A DNA stretch of 64,000 nt. Source: Harmonia axyridis (Eukaryota; Arthropoda; Insecta; Coleoptera; Coccinellidae). Under the pieces are notes generated by a model. That model searched no databases. It was not told where the DNA came from and was given only the letters and a program-made list of their open reading frames with translations. The translations under genes and the position numbers were made by a program. The stretch is taken from assembly GCF_914767665.1 (NCBI RefSeq), contig NC_059502.1, positions 12,772,001 through 12,836,000 on the forward strand. The letters are read 5' to 3'. Shown piece after piece: positions 34,045 to 44,972 of this stretch. How positions within the stretch are numbered: position 1 is the stretch's first letter; each line of letters starts with the position of its first letter.

Positions 34045-34950
34045 GTTTGAACCCTAGTCCCTTTCAACTTTGTTACTGAAAGAGGTACAAAAAAATGTTT
34101 TCTACAAAATGTTAACAAAATCGACTAGTGTTTTTTAAAATGATTTCAAAAAATGAAATATATACAGAGTGGGCAACATATTGATTGCAACTTCATTTTT
34201 CCAAATGGAACATCCTGTATATTTTTCTATATTTGATTAGCTCTTTTTTCCCTGATTTTGAATATATAACATAAGTTTGGCCTATCCCTCTTATTCTGGG
34301 TACCACAGAGTTTCAAATTTTAAGAACCACCTGGCAAGCTAAGTAATCAGTTTTTAAGTGGAAGGCTGCGATAATTCAAAATGCCGTTTTTTGAGTTATC
34401 TCGTTGTCAACGATATATAACATGTGTTTGTCATTGAATGAAATATTCATCGAATATGCACTACATGGAAGCGGAAAACTATAAAACAATAAAAATAAGA
34501 AAGCTACAAGGAGAGAATATATGGAGTTGCATCCAAATCATTGAATTCCAATTAATAGTGAAAAAAGTATGATATCGTTGCCAAAGAGTTAACTCGAAAA
34601 AAGGCATTTTGTTTATCTCAGCCTAACACTTGAAAACTGATTACTGAGCATGCCAGGTGGTTCTTAAAATTTGAAACTCTGTGGTACTCAGAATAAGAGA
34701 AATAGGCCAAACATATGTTATATATTAAAAATCAGGGAAAAAAGAGCTAGCCAAATATAGAAACATATACAGGATGTTCCATTTGAAAAAATGAAGTTGC
34801 AATCAATATGTTGCCCACTCTGTATATATTTCGTTTTGTGAAATCATTTCAAAAAACACTAGTCGATTTCGTGAAACTTTTGTGGAAAACATTTTTTCGT
34901 ACCTCTTTTAGTAACAAAGTCAAAGGGGGGGTCAAATTATGGTGAAAAAC
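34045..34950. mobile_element. foldback element 1 with arms of about 375 bp
   Basis: The left arm (about 34045-34427) and right arm (about 34573-34950) are inverted copies around a spacer of about 145 bp. Examples: ACAGAGTGGGCAACATATTG at 34167 against CAATATGTTGCCCACTCTGT at 34805; TTTGTTACTGAAAGAGGTAC at 34069 against GTACCTCTTTTAGTAACAAA at 34899; and AAGAACCACCTGGCA at 34321 against TGCCAGGTGGTTCTT at 34650. Arm identity is roughly 85-90 per cent by eye. No protein is encoded. This fits a foldback-type non-autonomous DNA transposon, or a composite of two MITE copies in inverted orientation, since ACAGAGTGGGC also lies inside the arm. Confidence 0.8.
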
Positions 34951-35542
34951 CCGGTACACTTGTTGTCAAATAAAACAAAGAAATTGTTATAGTGCATATG
35001 ACCTGATCGACAGAATCATCCAATAAGTTGATGGCACATGCAATCTACTATTATCACCATTCCAGTTCATCTCTTTTAAAAGTCCGTTTTTCCGTGACTT
35101 TATCCTTTTCGAATATGTAAAACGACCCATCTGAATAAAACGTAGCGTTTTCCCGATCCCAATTGAAAAGCAGACTGATTGAAAGAGATTAGCACACTGA
35201 TGGCGGACCTCAATAGGGAATATGTGCAGCTAAATGGAACACTGAGCGGCAAGAGAAAAATAAAAAGCATCTGGCGCCAGATCGAGCTCCAGCATCAATG
35301 TTATTTAATGCAGCGTCGTTCATTAGGAGACTGGGAAAGTTTCTGGAAAGAGTTCATTTTGGACTTAGCGCACCCAGCTAGACGACTTGCAAAAACGGGT
35401 TGCAGCTAATCATTCAGATTTTCCGGATTTCGAGGACGATCGTCAAGGATGAAAGACTTTGGTTTTTCAAAGGGGTTGTAGGATTTATTCAAAAATATTT
35501 TGGGAGACGTTTATCTATACGATAATCATGATAGAGTACATT
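34951..35542. other. unassigned, with a GC-richer 76-codon frame
   Basis: The plus frame 35179-35409 (MKEISTLMADLNREYVQLNG onward) sits in a stretch more GC-rich than its surroundings and continues protein-like for some codons after its stop. It contains WRQIELQHQCYL and WESFWKEFILDLAHPARR. I do not recognise the protein. It could be a decayed exon or repeat. Confidence 0.3.
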
Positions 35543-36135
35543 CATAGAGTAATAAACATAGATAGAGGGAGTATACCCAATTTTTACAAGTCCCCAATAT
35601 GGTTAGATTACGTTATCAAATTGTGATATATTTTCAAATCCTCAATTATACTATATCGTTATGAATGATAATATACATTCATAACGAATGAATTGAATGA
35701 AATATATTTATTCGAATGATTTCCGATTAAATATGTAAATTTGAATATTTGGAATCCGATATTTTTCTTGATTCATAACGAGCAGATTATTTATTATTTT
35801 CTGTATTTACCTGCTGAAATTCAAGGTTTGACAACTTTTGCTCTCCTAGTGTCATCGGTTGTTTCACGTCGTTTGGCGTGCTTGAAATTCGTTTATGAAT
35901 TTTTATATATCAAGGTATTTGTTTCAATATTTGAGTGAATATAAAACGTTGATTCACTATTAGAAATAAGAAGTGCGTTCTTTGTGGTGAAACTCGCAAA
36001 TTGAGTGAAATATCGTATCAGTGATATGTTTTAATATCCGCGAGCTTCATGTCAAATTTGATAGTTCATATTGGGGACAAAATTTGCTTACTGAAAATGA
36101 CATAAGCTCCCTCTATCTATGTTTATTACTCTGAG
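35543..36135 (+). mobile_element. 8-bp-TSD MITE, copy 3 (near full length)
   Basis: A 593-bp element with both family ends (CATAGAGTAATAAACATAG and CTATGTTTATTACTCTGAG). The flanking octamers are AGTACATT (35535-35542) and AGTGCATT (36136-36143), one mismatch apart. There is no insertion, so it serves with copy 5 as the model for the family. The interior has GTCATCGGTTG and TTTGGCGTGCTTGAA segments that are conserved in other copies. No coding capacity. Confidence 0.85.
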
Positions 36136-36143
36136 AGTGCATT

Positions 36144-36596
36144 CAATCATTTTCTGAGAAGAATATACGGGTGTGCAAAAGATGAGGATTCCCGTCTGTA
36201 ATGTAAATTCAGTCAAGGTATCAATATTGTAAGAAGGGATTATTCATGAATAAAATAAATATCATAACAGTATACAGAGTGTTCTTAAATTAAAGTAACA
36301 ATGAAAACGATACATTCCACAATCTACATAAAATTCCGAACGAGGCTTTTCATTTTGTATTCAAACGAAAATTTTCATCTCGATCGTAACTACAATTTTA
36401 GAATTAAAATTTTGAACAGCCTTTTTTACTGAATCTACTCAATTAACAAATTCAACTTAATTCGATAACCTAAACAGTTCCGAGAATTTGAAGTTTGGTG
36501 ATTATCGTGTTTATGGCTGAACGAAATGAATCGAATATTGAGTGGGATTCATCATCAGTGAAAAATTTGACAATGTGATGCGATGATCAAAAAGAC
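36144..36596. other. MITE-terminus-like sequence, otherwise unassigned
   Basis: At 36272 the sequence TATACAGAGTGTTCTTAAAT begins a segment resembling the ACAGGGTGTTTC-type ends of insect MITEs; a similar start occurs at 63944 near the end of the window. The opposite end could not be located. Confidence 0.35.
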
Positions 36597-36785
36597 ACAA
36601 CGATTTTGCACGCTGCAATTCATGCTATTTTACTGGATTTTTTGAAGACGAGTTACTTTGTCAATTCATCGTACGTGATTGCTCGCCGATGAAGCGGCTA
36701 CGAGTTAGCGTATCTAGAGAAAGGAACAGAGATAATTTTGTGGAAGATTTTGAATAATTGTTGAGACTTCAGAAAGATACATACT
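36597..36785 (+). repeat. repeat B, single copy
   Basis: About 190 bp matching 42211-42395: CGATTTTGCACGCTGCAATT, then CAATTCATCGTACGTGATTG, GATGAAGCGGCTACG and GAGACTTCAGAAA, in the same order with few changes. At 42.2 kb the same segment is sandwiched between two copies of another sequence. Confidence 0.75.
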
Positions 36786-36865
36786 TGTTTTAGATTTCAG
36801 CCAATATCAGTCCAATTTGTGATTTAAAATTGGATTTATCGACGAGAATTGTGTTGGGATTCTCG

Positions 36866-37052
36866 CACTTTCCTTGGTATTGGAACATTACGAAGAACAA
36901 TCTCCCTTGAGGTTGAAAAGTCGCAAAGGAGAATATCCCTTGAGATTTGTAACAACAGAATCCTCCCTTAGGATTGAAAAATTACAATGAATACCTCCCT
37001 TGCTATTGAAATATTACGTGTAAGAACATCCCTTAAAGCTGGAATATTAGGT
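36866..37052. repeat. degenerate minisatellite, unit about 29-33 bp
   Basis: The word CCCTT(A/G)(A/G) recurs at 36904, 36937, 36966 and 37030, with CCCTTGCT at 36997 and a weaker CCTTGG at 36872. Each is followed by a GATTGAAA(A/T)ATTAC-type segment. About five or six units are recognisable with scattered substitutions. It lies immediately left of foldback element 2. Confidence 0.65.
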
Positions 37053-37070
37053 ACATACTCGTACAGTGCA

Positions 37071-38234
37071 TCCCATTTTGGGTGAGACAGCCAGGTTTCT
37101 CGCTTGTTATTTGAGATAGAGCCTTGCGGTTTTCACGTTCCTGTCCTACTTTTTCGTGAAACTCAAGTTGGTCTAATCAGATTGTGCATAACTGTTTCCG
37201 TTCAAAAGATACAGGGCGATTTTGGAAATTGATACTTTTCGGACCCCTTCTTTATCTCCGAAGTTATTAGAAATAATGCTGAGGTAAAAACTACGTCTGA
37301 ATCAGAATTCGGCGTAGAATCCAGTGGCGTACTCAATATATTTTTTCGGGGTATGGTTTTGAAGATTCAACACAAACTTATGTTTTTTTTAATGAAACAC
37401 AATGTGTATCATTACTTCGTTAAATTTGTTATTTTTTTCCCTTCAAAATGATATATGACACTATGCAGGTAGGATGTTCATAAATGTTAAAAAAACACTA
37501 AAACATCAAATAATGATGATTTTTTGTTAATGGGCAATGAATTTCCCATAGAAAAGAAGAATCAATAATGATAACAATAATTTATAGCGATGACAGCTAA
37601 ATCAGATTGGTTTTTTCCCTCCAATGCCTACTTGATAAAACAATGCTCCCAAATGCATAGTAGCCATAATAACAACAAGGATGTTTGTGTCATCAATGAC
37701 CTACTACTTTCAAAAATCGAAAGTAATAATCCTCTTATTGAAACATAGAAAATTCATGGCCCATTTACAAAAAATCATCATTATTTGACGTTTTAGTGTT
37801 TTTTTAACATTTCTGAACATCCTACCTACTTAGTATCATATATCATTTTGAAGGGAAAAAAATAATGAATTCAACGAAGTAATGATATATAGGGTGTTCC
37901 ATTAAAAAAAATGTAGGTTTGTGTTGAATCTTCAAAACCATACCCCGAAAAAAAAAAATTGGTTACGCCACTGGATTCTACGCAGAATTCTGATTCAGAC
38001 GTAGTTTTTATCTCAGCATTATTTCCAATAACTTCGGAGATAAAGGAGGGGTCCGAAAAGTATCAATTTCCAAAATCACCCTGTATCTCTTGAACGGAAA
38101 CAGTTATGCAAAATCTGATTAGACTTACTTGAGTTTCACGAAAAAGTAGGACAGGAACGTGAAAACCGCAAGGCTCTATCTTAAATAACAAGCGAGAAAC
38201 CTGGCAGTCTCACCCAAAATGGGATGCACTGTAC
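37071..38234. mobile_element. foldback element 2 with arms of about 480 bp
   Basis: A 1.16-kb element starting GTACAGTGCATCCCATTTTG and ending with the complement CAAAATGGGATGCACTGTAC. The left arm, 37071-37555, matches the complement of the right arm, about 37745-38234, with roughly 90 per cent identity by eye. Internal landmarks pair, such as CGGTTTTCACGTTCCTGTCC with GGACAGGAACGTGAAAACCG. The spacer is about 190 bp and encodes nothing. The outermost GTAC is itself palindromic, so the target duplication is not separable by eye. Confidence 0.85.
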
Positions 38235-39372
38235 ATCAAACCAATCTCGTCCCTGAAATACAATTTGTATAGAGTGAAAGAGGTCGACCTTTGAAAAAAA
38301 TGTTGATTTCATTAGGTTTGTAAAAACGTGGGTAGGAGTTTTGTTGCCAATTAAACCAAACCACCCCTAGAAATTTGTCAAGTGGGCAATTGTAACATTA
38401 CATATTTGATCGTACTTCTACGATGAACAATTTGAGTGTTGAATTGAAAATAATACTTCAAGATGGTGGTCTTTAATGAAAATTCTTTGAAAAATAGATA
38501 GCTTTCAATACCTGAAAATTCATTAATTGAAATTGAATATGTGACTTGATACATAAATGATTATACAGAACATTTTGAAAAGTTCTCATTTCCAGTGAAG
38601 ATATTTATGGAATGAATGTCAGAACTATTGATTTAGACATAATTAATCGTTGTGAGAAATTTATAGCATTCATTTATCTATATAGATTCCCTCTGATGTT
38701 ATCCAACTTGGAAGCGCGTAGAAATTCTAAGAATAAAATCGTTCATTTTTTAATACTAGGCAGTTGCAAACTTGACATGATATGATTAATGAGAGTTTAT
38801 TGTTCGACGATTATAGTCCATTTTCTGATGAATGGGATGGAATAATGTGATTCAAAAGACGTCGTTTCCTATATTTTCCCTTCAAAGTTATTTCAACAGA
38901 GCACGTTCATCGAAGAAGTAATCGTGATCGGCATTGAACATTTTTCCAAAATCTGATGGCCATAGAAAAATTAGTCTCGCAGCTCTCGGTTTAACATTAT
39001 TGTATTCCTTATAATATGCCATAGGCAATTTACCTCGCCATCTGCACACTAAATTAAGGTGGTTCAAACTGATTCAACTTCTCTAGCAAAATAGCGTAGA
39101 AATCAATAAACTAGAACACGTGGTTGACCCCCAGACTTCCAGATGATCTAGTTTACTGGACTTTCCTACATATTACATATAGTAAGTGCTCAATTGACAA
39201 CCAAAAAATTCAATACCAAAATGCTTTGTGTAAAAATGTAAGTGAATGAATGGACGAATTTCGTTAGGTTAATCATATAACTGACTTAATCATCCTAAAT
39301 TCCTTCGAAAAAGGTTTTTGATAGATTCATGGTGAGTTCCATAAAACTTTTATCGTGGTGATTTGCTCGATC
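38235..39372. other. non-coding, no recognisable feature
   Basis: AT-rich DNA with no long frames or recognised repeats. Confidence 0.45.
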
Positions 39373-39925
39373 CTCAGAGTAATAAACATAGAGGGAGCAT
39401 ATGTCATTTTCAGTAAGCATATTTTGTCCCTAACATGAACAATCAAATTTGACATGAAGGGCGCTGGATTGAAAACATATCAGTGATACGATAATTCACT
39501 CATAGAAATACTCACAAAGAACGCCCTTCTTATGCCCCATAGTGAATCAACGTTTCATATCAACTCAAAATATATTGAGATGAATACCTAAATATATCAG
39601 AAATTTAGAAAACAAACTTCAAGCGCGCCAAACTATCTGAAACAACCGATGACACTAGGAGAGCAAAAGTTGCCAAAACTTGGATTTCAGCAGAAAATAA
39701 TGAAAATTCTGCATACTATGAATATCGGATTTCAAATATTCAAATTTGCATATTCAATCGGGAATTACTCAAATGAATATATTTCATTCAATATAATATA
39801 CATTCATAATGATATAGTAAAATTGTGGATTTGAATATATATCACAATCCGACAACGTAATCTTACCATGTTGTGGACATGTGAAAATTTTGTATACTCC
39901 CTCTATCTATGTTTATTACTCTATG
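39373..39925 (-). mobile_element. 8-bp-TSD MITE, copy 4 (reverse orientation)
   Basis: A 553-bp copy in reverse orientation to the others, beginning CTCAGAGTAATAAACATAG and ending CTATGTTTATTACTCTATG. The flanking octamers GCTCGATC (39365-39372) and GCTTGATA (39926-39933) agree at six of eight positions, a decayed duplication. The left inverted repeat lacks four bases (ATAG) found in other copies. No coding capacity. Confidence 0.82.
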
Positions 39926-40640
39926 GCTTGATAAAATATTTCTGTGTTCAATTTCAGTTCATTTTTGACACTTCCATTGATTTAAAATTACAATCAACGA
40001 GTTGATCGGTCAATCAAAGTTTTATGAAACCTGTCATCAGAGTATCCCAAGCGTATATCTGCTATAGTGATTCAAAAGTGTAAGAGCGAATGTTTGTCGT
40101 CAAAAGGAAAATAAAACATAATTTTTAAGAAATTGCAATGCGAGAAAAAGGTACAGACTCATTCTTTTTCAGCATCAAAATAAAACCTCTCATTGAAAAA
40201 CCATTTATAAGGACATATCAGAAGAGAAAAAATCGAATCCTTCAAGAATTCATATAGGTATTATTTCTCTATAATCTTTTGTTTTCGTTTCCTCAATTGC
40301 ACCAAAAAAATAATATTATGTTGAGTTTATCACGTCATTTAATTTCATAAGAATGAATTGTATACTGGAGCAACTTTTACATATGAATTACATGAATACG
40401 AATTTTAAAAGCGCTTAAAAGCAACAGACTTCTTAGCATTATTTTCTTTACTTCTACTATTGATTTTTGTTCTATAATAGGAATAAGTTTCTGATCCATC
40501 AAATAAAAAGTTCTTTATTATTACACATTTCACCTGATTCGAAGATAATAAGAAAAATTTTTCACATCGGTTCACAAAAAATGCGCTGTGATTTTGAAGG
40601 AATGGTACCTGATTAATGAATAATACTTTTTCAGTTATTG
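39926..40640. other. non-coding, no recognisable feature
   Basis: AT-rich DNA between two MITEs. No frames or motifs to report. Confidence 0.45.
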
Positions 40641-41277
40641 AATAGGGATGTTGCCTATATATTGAAATTGCTTTTAATTTGTAGATAAGCCCTATATAAA
40701 CATTTCATGGAATAAATACGAAAATAAAAAAGTTTTCAAAATTCCCGCTGAAACGCTCTATTCTGTCACGGTATTATGGTGACGTCACTGCATAAAAGAG
40801 TCACCATCATAGACAAACTAACTAGTTTATTTATGATCACCTGCACGTGCTTACGGTCTGTCAAACTGAACTAATATCAGCTGATATTGACAGTCAAGTC
40901 GGTTTGATTATATCATCTGACGTTCTAAACCATAAATTAACTAGTTCTAGATAAGATTAGTTTGTATTGCGTATTCGACTGGTTGCACCAGTTCGAATTA
41001 ATTCGAGTTGAATATGTCATTTAGCTCTACAAAAATTCGAATTTATTCGCACTGGTGCTGCCAGTTGAATACGCTATAAGTTTTAAACGTTTTAGTGTTA
41101 TGACGTCAAATTGCCCTGATTGGCATTCGCAGTCACGTGCTAGTCGATGAGAATTAACATAATTTAAATCAATTTTATTGAATTGAATTCGAGAATTAAG
41201 ATAATGAAAATGCTATTTTAGTATTTTAAAAACGTCCTTAAATGTGGAATTATATTATATGACACAACATCCCTATT
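40641..41277. mobile_element. hAT-like MITE candidate
   Basis: A perfect 13-bp inverted pair, AATAGGGATGTTG at 40641-40653 and CAACATCCCTATT at 41265-41277, bounds about 640 bp. TAGGGATG-type ends occur in hAT elements. The interior is structured: a stem with GCGTATTCGACTGG...CACCAG faces CTGGTG...CCAGTTGAATACGC (about 40965-41085), and GACGTCA and CACGTG words occur on both sides. No 8-bp duplication could be recognised, which lowers confidence. Confidence 0.5.
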
Positions 41278-42090
41278 GTACTCAGCTCAGTACATCAACT
41301 TGTCTCGCTGTTGTGCAAACAGTAATTTTTCAAACATTATTATTCGATATATTTCAGTTTTAACGAACATCGAAATTCTACGACAAACAAACGAAGTTCC
41401 TCCGTTCGGTTATGCCCCATTACCAAAAATAACAAACTCACCCCTCTAAAAACCGGATTATGAAAAATTGCCATCATCAAATCCACCGACAAAAAATAAT
41501 TTCGATAAAACCCGAACGTCCTCACCGCTAGCCGAAGCGGAATATTGACACAACAATGGAAAATTCAGCCGGCCCCAAAAACACGGAACGCCGGTAGAAA
41601 CCCACTTACCTAAAAAGCCCCGAAAACGAATCGATAACCGAGGAGGCGATTCTTTCCCACCTCAAGAGGTGGAACTGCAAAGAGAAGACGAAATGAATGT
41701 TTCATCGAGTTCGATGTTCCCCGTTCAGATTTGGTATTCGCGTCAGTATGCAAATTGGGACCCGTTTTGGACTCGTACTGAATAAACGAAGCAGAAAATT
41801 AATCGTGTGAAAACGGCCGGTTTGTAGATTGGTTATGTGAAAAGAGCATTTACATGAACAGCGAGATATAATTTCATTTATGTCCCGAACGAACAGACAT
41901 CAGCTCGTTCGGGTACCAATTTCGGTGAGGGAATTGCTGGAATCTCATGCGTATGCATTAGGATTCTAGGATCGCTTCAGAATGGCCCATAAACTGAAGC
42001 AAGTCGTAAATGTGGGTTACCCTTTTTTTGTACTTATGGGAGGAGTCGTCGTGTATGGTACGCTTTAACTCATTATTCAGAAATATGACA
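41278..42090. other. unique sequence with a GC- and CpG-richer core
   Basis: From about 41500 to 41830 the sequence is clearly richer in G, C and CpG than the rest of the window (GCCGAAGCGGAAT, GAACGCCGGTAG, CGAACGAACAG). On the minus strand a full splice-donor match AG/GTAAGT lies at 41602-41610. The upstream minus-strand sequence has an ATG with 31 codons (MKHSFRLLFAVPPLEV onward) that ends in a stop at the donor. This could be a non-coding first exon or promoter region of a host gene. No downstream exon could be found, so this is only a candidate. Confidence 0.3.
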
Positions 42091-42521
42091 ATTCAACTCT
42101 GTTCTGCAAGCGCAGCTCGTTGAGATAGCAAGGTTGTTAATGTCGACCGTAGAAGATAAAAGGCAGATATGTGAATATTCACATCTGAAAGCTTTGCTAG
42201 TCACAACGATTTGCAACGATTTTGCACTCTGCAATTTATGTTATTCTACTAGAATTTGCAAAGACGAGGTAATTTGTCAATTCATCGTACGTGATTGCTC
42301 ACCGATGAAGCGACTACGTGTTAGCGTATCTAGAGGAAGGAACAAAGATAATTTTCTGGAAGATTTTGAATATTTGTTGAGACTTCAGAAAAGGTACATT
42401 CGATACATTCAAACCTGTTCTGCAAGCGCAGCTCATTGAGATGGCAAGGTTGTTAATGTGGACCCTAGAACATTAAAGGAAAATATGTGAACATTCACAT
42501 CTGAAGGCTTTGCCAGTCACA
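42091..42521 (+). repeat. A-B-A repeat, period about 317 bp
   Basis: Segment A (42091-42205; CTGTTCTGCAAGCGCAGCTC at its start) returns at 42408-42521 with a few changes. Between them lies segment B (42206-42407), which matches the solitary copy at 36597-36785. The start-to-start distance is 317 bp. A 101-codon plus frame (42134-42439) crosses A and B; its cysteine-rich middle (LCNLCYSTRICKDE) is not recognised. The arrangement could be one and a third units of a tandem array, or an insertion with a very long duplication. Confidence 0.65.
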
Positions 42522-42727
42522 CATAATTTCCTTCAATATGTTTGAGTGTCAATTTTCCTGGACTGCTTAGTTCCTTATTTTTGTTACATCAACGCCCAAG
42601 GAATTCCGCTCATCAGAAGCTGTATTTGGGTTCAGTAACGAAGAATTTCACATCAAGATTTATTCTTTAGTTTCCCTTGATATGATATAGGTAATAAAAT
42701 GAATTTATGAATAGGGTGTTAGGGGAC
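42522..42727. other. short unassigned spacer
   Basis: Nothing recognised between the A-B-A repeat and the reverse-transcriptase scrap. Confidence 0.4.
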
Positions 42728-42864
42728 AACCATATCTTACAGAGCTATTTGGCAGATCGACAGCAGAGAGTTTCTTCAGATGACGGATTACGTAGCTCTT
42801 AACATGCAAAGTGTGGTGTTCCACAGGGAACTGTATTAGGTCCAATATTTTTCGATCTTCAATA
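42728..42864 (+). pseudogene. LINE reverse-transcriptase scrap
   Basis: The plus-strand reading NHILQSYLADRQQRVSSDDG, then after a stop CGVPQGTVLGPIFFDL, is the fifth-to-fourth conserved region of non-LTR reverse transcriptases, ending just before the YADD/FADD block. Two stops interrupt it, and neither the catalytic aspartates nor the endonuclease is present. It differs in sequence from the intact LINE at 48.2-52.8 kb, which has YGIPQGTVLGPILF. Confidence 0.75.
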
Positions 42865-44890
42865 GTTTGTTCGATGTAGATTAAAGCAAATCATACTATT
42901 CTCGGTCAACTCTGAAATTAGAGATTATTTCATCTTCTAGGCAAACTAAGAATATAGTTGGGGCTGAATATCTCAATTGAGCTATTCTTTGTCTATATTT
43001 TCTATGCGTAATTTGAATGATATACTCCAAAATGAACTATTCAGTATCGATTAACAATCAGTACTCAAAGCAAACAAAAATTCCGTGCACAAGAGTGTAG
43101 TTACTTCAGCTCTTTTTAATTGCAGGAATAATTACAGAATGTTAACAAATAAAACACGTATATTCTTTCGGTTTTCATTATTTTGCTAGTATGTAGTTGA
43201 TTGATATCTAATACTTTGAACTTCTCCAAAAAAACACAAAAAATAATATTTGCTATACAATTTTGATTGACATCTTGGTAAATGGAATATCATACCATCA
43301 AATTAATTTCAATACAAGCAAAGTAATGCATCATAAATTATTCTTAGATGTTTGTTTTCTAATCAGATAAAATACCTAGTCATTCCATTTTTAATATTGT
43401 AAGAAATATGTAGGATATTGCTCCCATTCGATGAATAAAATTACGAATACTTGGAAATTTTTCATCGCTATAATTCCAATCAATTGATTGCCACATCACT
43501 GTGAACGAGAAAAGTTTCAAATTCATCGATGTGCCAAGTTCAATAATTGCCTCATAACTCCTGGAAGTTGTTTAATATACTTCTTATTCCCGCCCACTCT
43601 ACATTATCCTCCACATCGAGGCAGGAAGAAGGAAAAAGTTTGAAATGTTTTCTACCGTAACTAAGCAGCTTTTGGTTTTCAAATGAATTCCTTTTCAACT
43701 GATATCATAAATTGTGGGAGCGATTACATTGTTTACACTCTGAAGGAGACAAGGACAATTAGGAGAGATGTTAGCAGGTGGATTATGCAGGAAATTGCCT
43801 CGTTAATTTTAAGGTGCAGTATTTGCTTTAACAAGACAAAGGTGATATGATCTGGTTTGATGCATTGTTGTAGCACGTTTTCATGTTTACACTAAATTGT
43901 TGATTATATCGTTTCAGAGGAAGGGGTGAACTTCACATGGAAATCTAACCATTTGATTTTGGATTAGTTTTTATTGAGCCATCTGACCCAATTTCAATAT
44001 ATCAGCCACCTACGTGTCTATATCTGGAAATCCTTTGAATATTTGATCGATGTATTCTCTCATTAAGTATTTAATCGTATCATAAATTATGATCCTTTTA
44101 TGTTTCTAATTCATTTATAATTATGGGGAACATAATTACCATCAATTTATAATACCATAGTTAGATATTTATTCATTCGAATTATTTTTGATTGATAACA
44201 TGAATCTCTTGAGAGTTTCCAAATACGAAGATGAATTCTTTGTTATTTATTGCCATATATTATTTTGCTTTATCGCTACTGATTTCGGATTTTTCAGCAC
44301 CCACTTGATTCTACAGACTATGGCGATGACTGAAACTCATCTCAATCAATCAATTAAATTTATTTTACCAAATTTAGTCAGTCAAAACCAGTCAGCCAAT
44401 ACACACCCAGGGTTGAAGAGAAATTTAATATAATAATTTTCAAGAAATACTGTGAATTAAACTTAAGGTTTGTGCCTGACAGTATCAATACACACTAGTT
44501 TTTGACAAACTTACTTGATTCCCATCTGCTCGGTTTTGAAGATTTGAGATATCTTGTACAATGGCCAGTGCAAGTTTGGATTTTGAGATTATCAAAGATA
44601 TCTAGCAATTTTCTTAGGTATTTTCAAAAGGAAGTGAATCCACTAGGCTGAATTGTGCTTCTAATTTAAGATATACTTGAAGAATCTTCTGTGTGAAATA
44701 TGGAATGGTCGCAAAAATCAATATTTCTCAAATAATATAAGAGAGCCAATGTCATTATATTAGATATACCTGTGAAATAAATTTTCCCGTGGTTTTTTTT
44801 GTCTCTGAAAACGTCACAATTTTCTCATTTTATATAATTGAATTTGAAGACGGATTCACCGACAGCAAGTCGAACTTTATCCTTTGAGAC
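42865..44890. other. non-coding, no recognisable feature
   Basis: AT-rich DNA. A plus frame at 44188-44433 (81 codons) has a hydrophobic segment but no known motif. No copies of the window's repeat families were seen here. Confidence 0.4.
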
Positions 44891-44972
44891 CATATAGTAA
44901 TAAACATAGATAGAGGAAGTATCCGCAATTTTTACATGTCCTCAACATGGTTAGGTTACGTTGTCGGATATA

